Translations under genes and position numbers: made by a program
In this document: positions 1 through 5,936 of the stretch, in pieces
How the letters are laid out: every line of letters begins with the position of its first letter
Numbering within the stretch: the first letter of the stretch is position 1
NCBI GenBank assembly: GCA_003242515.1
Contig: QGUS01000042.1
Coordinates: forward strand, 1-9,789
DNA length: 9,789 nucleotides
Source: Actinomycetota bacterium
Lineage (GTDB): Bacteria > Actinomycetota > Acidimicrobiia > Spongiisociales > ZC4RG35
Direction of reading: 5' to 3'
The notes under the pieces: model-generated
The model's database searches: none
Seen by the model: the letters and a program-made list of their open reading frames with translations, nothing else
Told to the model about the DNA's origin: nothing

Positions 1-1275
1 CCGCTCGATGGCCCCGAGGGCTCCCCCGCCGACGCCCGGCTCACGGCCGCCGCGGGCATGGAGGCCGGGATCATGGTCGCGCGGCGCCAGGCCCGCTCGG
101 TGATCGGCCAGCTCCGGCACCTCGCCGGCGAGGGCTCGGCGTACGACGGTGTCGCCGCCCGGATCCGGGGCGTCCTCGGCGGCGACCGCGTCGATGCTGC
201 CCTCGCCCGGGCGAAGGCGGCCGCCGCCGGCTTCGCCGACTGGCTGGAGGCCGAGTACCTGCCGCGGGCGCCCGAGGCCGACGGCGTGGGTGCCGAGTAC
301 TACCGGTACGCCCTGTCCGAACTGGTGGGCAAGGATGTCGATCCGATCGAGGCGTACGCCTGGGGCTGGGAGGAGCTGGCCCGTCTCATCGGCGAGATGG
401 AGCGGGTGGGGGAGCAGATCCTGCCCGGCGCCGGTTGGCCCGAGGTGCGGCGCCACCTGGACACCGACCCGTCCGGGGTCATCCACACCACCGACGAGCT
501 GCTCGCCTTCGTGCGCGAGGTGCTGGACCGGGCCGTGGACGACCTCTCCGGCCGGCACTTCGACGTCCCCGACGCCATCCGGCCGCTCGAGGTGCGGCTG
601 GCGCCTCCGGGCGGGGCTCTCGGCGTCTACTACATGGGCCCTTCCGAGGACCTGAGCCGTCCGGGCTCGGTCTGGTACGCCGTGCCCCCGGATGGCCCGT
701 ACCCCCTCTACCAGCACCGCTCCACCGCCTACCACGAGGGCTTCCCGGGCCATCACCTCCAGATCGCCACGGTCGTCCACAACCGGGACCGCCTGAGCCG
801 GGCGCACCGTCTGCTCGTCGGGACGAGCGGGTACGCCGAGGGCTGGGGCATGTACGCCGAGGTGCTCATGGGCGAGTTCGGCTACCTCTCCGACCCGGCC
901 CCGTACTTCGGGATGCTCTCGAAGCAGATGTACCGGGCGTCCCGGGTGGTGGTGGACATCGGCCTCCACCTGGGCCTCACCATCGACGGGTCGTCGGCGG
1001 TGGCGCCGGGCGAGCCGTGGTCGTACGAGAACGCCATCGATTTCATGGAGCACTACGGGATGCAGTCCCGGACGGAGGCCGAGGCTGAGGTGATGCGCTA
1101 CCTCGGGTGGCCGGGGCAGGCCCCGACCTACAAACTGGGGGAGCGGGAGTTCCTGGCGATCCGCGAGGAGACGCGGCGGCGTCTCGGCGCGGACTTCGAC
1201 CTCAAGGAGTTCCACACCCGGGTGCTAACCACCGGCCCGATGCGGTTCGACGACCTGCGGGCCTTCCTGCTCTGA
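1..1275 (+). CDS. DUF885 family putative metallopeptidase (5' truncated by window)
   Basis: The reading frame is open from base 1, so the true start lies upstream and only the last 424 residues are present. The signature is HEGFPGHH at 733-756 followed by LQ, matching the HExxPGHxxQ motif of the DUF885 family (PF05960). A second conserved block, AEGWGMYAE, begins near 835 and supplies a candidate third Glu ligand. The family is thought to be zinc-metallopeptidase-like because of this His/Glu arrangement, but the substrate is unknown. The protein ends in the usual family tail (TGPMRFDDLRAFLL) and the TGA at 1273-1275. Signal peptide or lipobox cannot be judged because the N-terminus is missing. 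Nothing connects it functionally to the methionine genes downstream; a 256-nt control region separates them. Family assignment is firm, enzymatic activity is inference. Confidence 0.9.
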   Translation, partial: PLDGPEGSPADARLTAAAGMEAGIMVARRQARSVIGQLRHLAGEGSAYDGVAARIRGVLGGDRVDAALARAKAAAAGFADWLEAEYLPRAPEADGVGAEYYRYALSELVGKDVDPIEAYAWGWEELARLIGEMERVGEQILPGAGWPEVRRHLDTDPSGVIHTTDELLAFVREVLDRAVDDLSGRHFDVPDAIRPLEVRLAPPGGALGVYYMGPSEDLSRPGSVWYAVPPDGPYPLYQHRSTAYHEGFPGHHLQIATVVHNRDRLSRAHRLLVGTSGYAEGWGMYAEVLMGEFGYLSDPAPYFGMLSKQMYRASRVVVDIGLHLGLTIDGSSAVAPGEPWSYENAIDFMEHYGMQSRTEAEAEVMRYLGWPGQAPTYKLGEREFLAIREETRRRLGADFDLKEFHTRVLTTGPMRFDDLRAFLL

Positions 1276-1338
1276 CCGCACGCGGGCGGGGTGGGTGAGC
1301 TGGAGCGGTCAGCCTCCGGCAGCGGCCCGGCGACCCAG

Positions 1339-1382
1339 GTACTTCCTGTACCAAGCACGGAGTACCGGGTACTCTGTGGGCA
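1339..1382. repeat. Degenerate 7-bp GTAC-centred tandem repeat with palindromes
   Basis: From 1348 the sequence reads in register as GTACCAA, GCACGGA, GTACCGG, GTACTCT (1348-1375), with a decayed fifth unit GTGGGCA. One further GTAC lies upstream at 1339, out of register by 2 bp. The units create two inverted repeats: GGTAC-TTCCT-GTACC (1338-1352) and the near-perfect palindrome GAGTACC-G-GGTACTC (1360-1374). The stretch is less GC-biased than its surroundings. It may be a remnant simple repeat, an operator, or both, since it overlaps the proposed -10 box. The repeat is seen directly; its role is unknown. Confidence 0.6.
1347..1375 (+). promoter_or_regulatory. Candidate promoter for riboswitch-metH-metF unit
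   Basis: A TACTCT box at 1370-1375 fits the actinobacterial -10 pattern TANNNT and would start RNA near 1382, a few bases before the 5' strand of riboswitch helix P1 at 1389. The hexamer 17 bp upstream (TGTACC, 1347-1352) is a poor -35. The box lies inside a 15-bp palindrome, so a DNA-binding protein there could occlude it. The call rests mainly on the tight fit to the riboswitch start; no other box in 1276-1388 is better placed. Confidence 0.35.
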
Positions 1383-1388
1383 GAAACG

Positions 1389-1471
1389 CTCATCAAGAGC
1401 GGCCGAGGGACAGGCCCTACGACGCCGCGGCAACCGGCCTGATGGCACGGTGCCAATGCCTGGACGATGAG
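1389..1471 (+). promoter_or_regulatory. SAM riboswitch aptamer (SAM-I / S-box type)
   Basis: The RNA senses S-adenosylmethionine and normally switches methionine genes off. P1 is a perfect 6-bp helix, CTCATC (1389-1394) with GATGAG (1466-1471). The SAM-I core strings follow in order: AAGAG, GAGGGA, GGCCC, GGCAACC, GGTGCCAAT. P2a pairs GCGGC (1399-1403) with GCCGC (1424-1428) and P2b pairs GGG (1407-1409) with CCC (1415-1417). Between them GA (1405-1406), GA (1421-1422) and the bulge TAC (1418-1420) make a kink-turn. P3 pairs ACCGGCC (1433-1439) with GGC (1444-1446) plus CGGT (1448-1451), bulging one A. The P2 loop GG (1413-1414) can pair with CC (1453-1454) as the usual pseudoknot. Where P4 belongs only about eight bases remain (1458-1465), so the aptamer is compact at 83 nt. 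The position directly before metH agrees. Identity is near certain; subclass (SAM-I or a SAM-I/IV variant) is open. Confidence 0.93.
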
Positions 1472-1531
1472 TGACCTCTGGGCCTCCGGCCCATGGTCCT
1501 CCGTCGGCGTTTCGCGACAAAAGGGAAGACC
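1472..1531 (+). promoter_or_regulatory. Riboswitch expression platform and metH ribosome-binding region
   Basis: Two compact hairpins follow P1: TGGGCC-TCC-GGCCCA (1479-1493, perfect 6 bp) and GTC(G)GCG-TTT-CGCGAC (1503-1518, one bulged G). Neither is followed by a T-run, so an intrinsic terminator is unlikely. An exposed purine tract AAAAGGGAAG (1519-1528) lies 4-5 nt before ATG 1532 and could serve as Shine-Dalgarno. CCTCC occurs twice, at 1483-1487 and 1498-1502. Both are complementary to the strong GGAGG at 1543-1547 that precedes the alternative in-frame TTG start at 1553. This suggests control of translation initiation rather than termination; that is inference from pairing alone. Confidence 0.5.
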
Positions 1532-4500
1532 ATGTCGAGCCGGGAGGGTTCGTTGAGTTATCTGGACGCAGTCGCAGCAGGGCCCGTCATCTTCGACGGC
1601 GCCACGGGCACCAACCTCCAGCGTCTGGGCCTCACCGCGGACGACTTCGGTGGCCCCCAGTTCGAGGGGTGCACCGACATCCTCTCCGTGACGCGGCCCG
1701 ACGTCATCGCCGGGCTCCACCGGTCGTTCCTCGACGTCGGGGTGGACGTGGTGGAGACCAACTCGTTCGGCGCCTTCGCCATCACGCTGGCCGAGTACGG
1801 CATCGCCCACCGCGCCTACGAGGTCGCCTCGGCGGCCGCCTCGGTGGCCCGGGCCACGGTGGACGGGTACGTCGCCCGCGACGGCCGGCCCCGGTTCGTC
1901 GCCGGATCCATGGGTCCCGGCACCAAGTTCGCCACCCTCGGCCAGGTCACCTACCGGGAGCTGGTCACCGCCTACGAGGAGATGGCCGCGGGCCTGATCG
2001 ACGGCGGGGCCGACCTGCTGATCATCGAGACCCAGTTCGACCTGCTCGGGGCCAAGGCCGCCATCGAGGGGTCCCGCCGGGCGATGCGGTCGTCCGGCCG
2101 GGAGGTCCCCCTCCAGGTGCAGGTGACCATCGAACTGACCGGCCGGATGCTCCCCGGCACCGAGATCGGCGCCGCACTCGCCTCGCTCGCCGCGGTGGGT
2201 CCCGACGTGATCGGGCTCAACTGCGCCACCGGCCCCACAGAGATGTGGGAGCCCATCCGCTACCTGGCCGAGCACTCGCCGGTGCCCGTCTCCGCCATCC
2301 CCCACGCCGGCCCGCCCCGGGTGGTGGACCGGCAGATGACCTACGACCTCGCGCCGGAGGAGCTGGCCGACCACCTCAGCCGGTTCGTCACCGAGCTGGG
2401 CGTGGGCGTCGTGGGCGGGTGCTGCGGGACCACGCCGGAGCACCTGGCCGCGGTCGTCGAGGCCGTACGCCCGGCGAAGCCGAAGGAGCGGCAGCCGAAG
2501 GTCATCGACGCCGCCGCCTCCATCTACTCGCCCGTCTCCTTCGACCAGGACACCTCCTTCCTCATCATCGGGGAGCGCGCCAACACCAACGGCTCCAGGG
2601 CGTTCCGCGAGGCACTCCTGGCCGGGGACATCGAGCGGTGCGTCGCCATCGGCCGGGAGCAGATCGAGGAGGGCGCCCACCTGGTCGACCTCTGCGTCGA
2701 CTACGTGGGACGGGACGGCGTCGAGGACATGTCCAGGCTCGCCGCCGCCTTCGCCACCGACGTGGCCGCCCCCGTCGTCATCGACTCCACCGAGCCCGAG
2801 GTGATGCAGGCCGCCCTGGAGCGGTTCGGCGGCCGGTGCGTCCTCAACTCCGCCAACCTCGAGGAGGGCGATGCCGATGGGTCACGCCTCGACCGGGTGT
2901 TCCGGCTGGCCCGATGTCACGGCGCCGCCGTGATCTGCCTCCTCATCGACGAGACCGGCCAGGCCCGGACCGTCGAGCACAAGTTGGAGATCGCCCACCG
3001 CATCCACAGGCTTGCCACCGAGCGCTACGGGCTCTCCAGCACGGACCTCTTCTTCGACGCCCTCACCTTCCCCCTCACCACCGGCGACGACGACCTCCGC
3101 GGGGACGCCATGGAGACCCTCGAGGCCATCCGCCGGATCAAGGCCGAGATCCCCGGCGCCCGGACCGTCCTCGGCGTCTCCAACATCTCCTTCGGCCTCA
3201 ACCCGAGGGCCCGCCGTGCGCTCAACAGCGTCTTCCTCCACGAGGCCGTGGCCACCGGGCTGGACGCGGCCATCGTCCATGCCGGGAAGATCCAGCCGCT
3301 GTCCAAGATCGATCCGGAGGAGCGTGAGGCCTGCCTCGACTTGATCTACGACCGCCGTCGGGAGGCCTACGACCCGCTGCACCGGCTCATCGAGCTGTCG
3401 TCGGGCAGGGAGGAGGTCGACGAGAAGGTGGACCGCTACGAGGGGCTCACGCTCGGCGAGCGGCTCGCCCGGAGGATCGTGGACGGCGACCAGAACGGGA
3501 TCATCCCCGACCTCGACGAGGCCATGGCCCTCGGGTGGAAGCCCCTGGACATCATCAACGAGCACCTGCTGGCGGGCATGAAGGTCGTGGGCGACCTCTT
3601 CGCCACCGGCGAGATGCAGCTGCCGTTCGTGCTCAAGTCGGCGGAGACCATGAAGCGTGCGGTGGCCCACCTCGAGCCTCACATGGAGAAGGCCGACTCG
3701 GCCAACCGGGGGACCGTCGTGCTCGCCACCGTGGCCGGTGACGTCCACGACATCGGGAAGAACCTCGTGGACATCATCCTCCGCAACAACGGCTACACCG
3801 TCCACAACCTCGGGATCAAGGTCGGGATCTCCGAGATGATCAAGGCGTACGAGGAGACCGGGGCCGACGCCATCGGCATGAGCGGCCTGCTCGTCAAGAG
3901 CACCCTGATCATGAAGGACAACCTGGACGAGCTGGTCCGCCGGGGCCTCGGCCACGTGCCGGTCATCCTCGGCGGAGCGGCCCTGACCCGGAACTACGTC
4001 GAGGCCGAGCTGAGGAGCCGGTACCCCGGCCCGCTCTACTACGGCAAGGACGCGTTCGCCGGCCTGGAGGCCATGGCGAAGATCGTGGCCGGCGAGCCGG
4101 CCCCTCTGCCGGAGAAGCCGCGGGCATCGCGGTTCGACCGGGTGGAGCCCACCGAGGCCCCGCGGCGGTCGCCGACCGTGGCCACCGACAACCCCGTGTT
4201 CGAGCCGCCGTTCATCGGGAGCCGGGTGGTCAAGGGGATCTCGCTCGACGACATCGTCCCGTTCCTCAACCTGACCGCCCTGTTCCGGAACCAGTGGCAG
4301 TTCCGGCCGGAGTCGGGGGAGACCGACCGGGAGTTCAAGGAGCGTCTCGGGAAGGTGCTGCGCGCCGAGCTGGCCAAGGCCCGCACGGACGACCTGCTGG
4401 TGCCCCAGGTGGTGTACGGCTACTACCCGGCCAACGGCGACGGCAACGACCTGATCATCTGGAAGGACACCGACCGGAGCGAGGAGCTCTGCCGGTTCTC

Positions 4501-5026
4501 CTTCCCCCGTCAGGCCGAGGAGCCCTGGCTGTGCATCGCCGACTTCTTCCGCCCGGTGGAGAGCGGCGAGGTCGATTACGCCGCCTTCCACATCGTGACC
4601 ATGGGGCCGCGGGTCTCCGAACGCACCGGGGAGCTGTTCGAGGCGGACCGCTACCAGGACTACCTGCTGCTCCACGGCCTCGGCGTGGAGATGACCGAGG
4701 CCCTCGCCGAGTACTGGCACCACCGGGTCCGCACCGAGTGGGGCTTCGTCCACGAGGACGGCCCGACCCTCCTCGGCCTGTTCCGCCAGCAGTACCGGGG
4801 CGGCCGGTATTCGTGGGGCTACCCGGCGTGCCCGGACCTCGAGGACAACGAGACCGTGGCGCGTCTGCTCGACGCCTCACGCATCGGCGTCCGCGTCGGG
4901 GCGGACACCGGCTACCAGTACCAGCCGGAGCAGACCACCTCGGCGATCATCTGCCATCACCCGCAGGCGAAGTACTTCGTCGCCCGGAAGCCCAGGGAGG
5001 AGCGCCTTGCTGACAGCCAGTCGTGA
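1532..5026 (+). CDS. metH: Cobalamin-dependent methionine synthase MetH
   Basis: MetH moves a methyl group from 5-methyl-tetrahydrofolate via methylcobalamin to homocysteine, giving methionine and THF in the cytoplasm. From ATG 1532 it has 1164 residues, close to the family's usual ~1200, with all four modules. The homocysteine domain (about 1-330) keeps the zinc ligands C231 (NCATG) and C297-C298 (GGCCGT). The pterin-binding domain (about 335-600) opens with IIGERANTNGS. The cobalamin module has a helical cap (about 640-735) and the DVHDIGKN motif with D737, H739 (lower cobalt ligand) and G742. The reactivation domain (about 890-1164) contains NLTALFRNQWQF and the SAM-binding RYSWGYPACP (R1092 to P1101). 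No key residue is missing. Start choice: ATG 1493 lies inside a hairpin without a ribosome site, so 1532 is preferred; TTG 1553, behind GGGAGGG (1542-1548), is a serious alternative. The SAM riboswitch upstream fits feedback control. The stop overlaps the next gene. Confidence 0.96.
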   Translation: MSSREGSLSYLDAVAAGPVIFDGATGTNLQRLGLTADDFGGPQFEGCTDILSVTRPDVIAGLHRSFLDVGVDVVETNSFGAFAITLAEYGIAHRAYEVASAAASVARATVDGYVARDGRPRFVAGSMGPGTKFATLGQVTYRELVTAYEEMAAGLIDGGADLLIIETQFDLLGAKAAIEGSRRAMRSSGREVPLQVQVTIELTGRMLPGTEIGAALASLAAVGPDVIGLNCATGPTEMWEPIRYLAEHSPVPVSAIPHAGPPRVVDRQMTYDLAPEELADHLSRFVTELGVGVVGGCCGTTPEHLAAVVEAVRPAKPKERQPKVIDAAASIYSPVSFDQDTSFLIIGERANTNGSRAFREALLAGDIERCVAIGREQIEEGAHLVDLCVDYVGRDGVEDMSRLAAAFATDVAAPVVIDSTEPEVMQAALERFGGRCVLNSANLEEGDADGSRLDRVFRLARCHGAAVICLLIDETGQARTVEHKLEIAHRIHRLATERYGLSSTDLFFDALTFPLTTGDDDLRGDAMETLEAIRRIKAEIPGARTVLGVSNISFGLNPRARRALNSVFLHEAVATGLDAAIVHAGKIQPLSKIDPEEREACLDLIYDRRREAYDPLHRLIELSSGREEVDEKVDRYEGLTLGERLARRIVDGDQNGIIPDLDEAMALGWKPLDIINEHLLAGMKVVGDLFATGEMQLPFVLKSAETMKRAVAHLEPHMEKADSANRGTVVLATVAGDVHDIGKNLVDIILRNNGYTVHNLGIKVGISEMIKAYEETGADAIGMSGLLVKSTLIMKDNLDELVRRGLGHVPVILGGAALTRNYVEAELRSRYPGPLYYGKDAFAGLEAMAKIVAGEPAPLPEKPRASRFDRVEPTEAPRRSPTVATDNPVFEPPFIGSRVVKGISLDDIVPFLNLTALFRNQWQFRPESGETDREFKERLGKVLRAELAKARTDDLLVPQVVYGYYPANGDGNDLIIWKDTDRSEELCRFSFPRQAEEPWLCIADFFRPVESGEVDYAAFHIVTMGPRVSERTGELFEADRYQDYLLLHGLGVEMTEALAEYWHHRVRTEWGFVHEDGPTLLGLFRQQYRGGRYSWGYPACPDLEDNETVARLLDASRIGVRVGADTGYQYQPEQTTSAIICHHPQAKYFVARKPREERLADSQS
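4994..5002 (+). promoter_or_regulatory. Strong ribosome-binding site inside metH end, for metF-like gene
   Basis: AGGGAGGAG within the last codons of metH is nearly a full Shine-Dalgarno match and stands 4 nt before TTG 5007. It decides that TTG as the start of the downstream gene. With the 20-bp overlap it implies translational coupling to metH. The same GGGAGG-then-TTG layout recurs at 1542-1555 near the metH start. Confidence 0.75.
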
Positions 5027-5864
5027 GTGGATCCGCATCGCGGAGGTGAACCCGCCGGAGCTGCCCGACATGCGGCATCACCGGCTCACCCCGCACTGGA
5101 GCCACGTGCTGATCACCGACAACGTGTTCGGGAAGATCCGGGTCTCGCCGTTCGCGTTCGCCGCCCGGATCACCCACGACACCCCCGAGGTGCACCCGAC
5201 GGTCGTGGTGTCCACCCGGGACCGCAACATCCTGGCCATCGAGTCGGAGGTGCGGGGCGCTCTGGGCAACGGCGTCGACAGCTTCCTGGTCGTGATCGGC
5301 GACACCGTGCCGCACATCGACCACATGGCGCACCACTACGAGATCGTGGAGCACCTCCGGCAGCTGCAGAGCTCCCTCCCGGACTTCGAGGTGGGGATGC
5401 CGACGCGGTTCCGGGAGTGGCAGTTCCGGCGCCGCATCGAGGTCGGGGCGCAGTTCTTCGTCGCCGGGCCGGTCATCGACCCGGAGACGGTGGAGCAGAA
5501 CATGGCCCGCCTCGACCTGAAGGACGGCGACCCGCCGGTGTACCTCATGGCGATCCCGCCGTTCAGCCCCGAGTGGATCGACCGGATGGAGGGGATCGGG
5601 GCGGTGCCGGCCACGGACGCCCTCAAGGCCCGCATCGACGCCCTGGCGCCGGACGCCCGCCGCAAGGTGGCGTGGGAGATCTTCGCCGAGACCGAGGAGC
5701 GGGCGAAGCAGGCCGGCGCGGCCGGCGTGATCCTCATGGGGCTCAGGTTCGACTCGGTGGTCGACGAGGCGCCGAGGTACCTCCCCGACGGCGGCTACGC
5801 ACCGCGGACCCACCACCACCATCACCACGACCCGGACTTCCCCGACCACGGCCACGAGCACTGA
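5007..5864 (+). CDS. Methylenetetrahydrofolate reductase-like protein (MetF-like)
   Basis: The 285-residue product looks like a divergent member of the flavin-dependent 5,10-methylene-THF reductase TIM-barrel family, which makes the 5-methyl-THF used by MetH. E. coli MetF is of similar size (296). Supporting motifs: EVNPP with E13 at the position of the catalytic Glu of MetF (EFFPP); STRDRNILAIESEVRGAL (residues about 69-86), the barrel strand seen in MetF as CRDRN.IA...D..GA; and VVIGDTVP with D99 where MetF has its conserved flavin-proximal Asp. A late segment PPFSPEWIDRMEGIGAVPA parallels the MetF stretch before the last helices. The C-terminus carries six consecutive His (269-274) and ends HGHEH, outside the conserved barrel. 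Start TTG 5007 is set by the strong ribosome site at 4994-5002; it overlaps metH by 20 bp, so the two are almost certainly co-transcribed and share the SAM riboswitch. The MetF role is inferred from motifs plus context; a related C1-folate enzyme or a partner protein for MetH is possible. Confidence 0.8.
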   Translation: MLTASREWIRIAEVNPPELPDMRHHRLTPHWSHVLITDNVFGKIRVSPFAFAARITHDTPEVHPTVVVSTRDRNILAIESEVRGALGNGVDSFLVVIGDTVPHIDHMAHHYEIVEHLRQLQSSLPDFEVGMPTRFREWQFRRRIEVGAQFFVAGPVIDPETVEQNMARLDLKDGDPPVYLMAIPPFSPEWIDRMEGIGAVPATDALKARIDALAPDARRKVAWEIFAETEERAKQAGAAGVILMGLRFDSVVDEAPRYLPDGGYAPRTHHHHHHDPDFPDHGHEH

Positions 5865-5936
5865 GCCCGGTCGTGCGCGGCGGTGCGGCGTCCATGGCCG
5901 CCGCTTCCCGGCGGGGGCCGGGTACCGTCTAGGCCC
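5865..5936 (+). promoter_or_regulatory. Intergenic region with leaderless-type promoter for membrane-EEP gene
   Basis: The box TACCGT at 5923-5928 fits the TANNNT -10 pattern and lies 8 nt before GTG 5937, so transcription would begin at or next to the start codon. No ribosome site is visible before that GTG, and no good -35 is present. A GC-rich inverted repeat (GCGGC 5885-5889 with GCCGC 5897-5901) follows the metF-like stop but lacks a T-run, so a terminator cannot be claimed. Confidence 0.5.

Noticed and set aside
1472..1531. Intrinsic terminator after the SAM aptamer
   Set aside because: The hairpins at 1479-1493 and 1503-1518 are not followed by a T-run (the second is followed by AAAAGGG), so translational control is preferred.
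1202..2680. 492-codon open frame on the - strand spanning the riboswitch and 5' metH
   Set aside because: It runs through the riboswitch and two conserved coding regions on the other strand, with no supporting motif.
1471..3327. 618-codon frame on the + strand in another frame of metH
   Set aside because: Arg/Pro/Gly-rich translation typical of an out-of-frame read of GC-rich coding DNA; metH itself is unambiguous.
2882..4753. 623-codon open frame on the - strand across metH
   Set aside because: It lies opposite a fully conserved metH. Its translation is dominated by V, L, G, H, D and E with no domain, as expected of an antisense frame in high-GC DNA with strong third-position bias.
5811..5828. 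Hexahistidine as an engineered tag
   Set aside because: It is followed by more native-looking coding sequence and an intergenic promoter, and no vector sequence surrounds it; a natural His-rich tail is simpler.
5865..5905. Terminator after the metF-like gene
   Set aside because: GC-rich inverted repeat without T-run; in such composition small stems arise by chance.
5883..5936. Upstream GTG start for the membrane-EEP gene
   Set aside because: The extra 18 codons are Pro/Gly/Arg-rich, lack a ribosome site and would include the TACCGT box that better explains a start at 5937.
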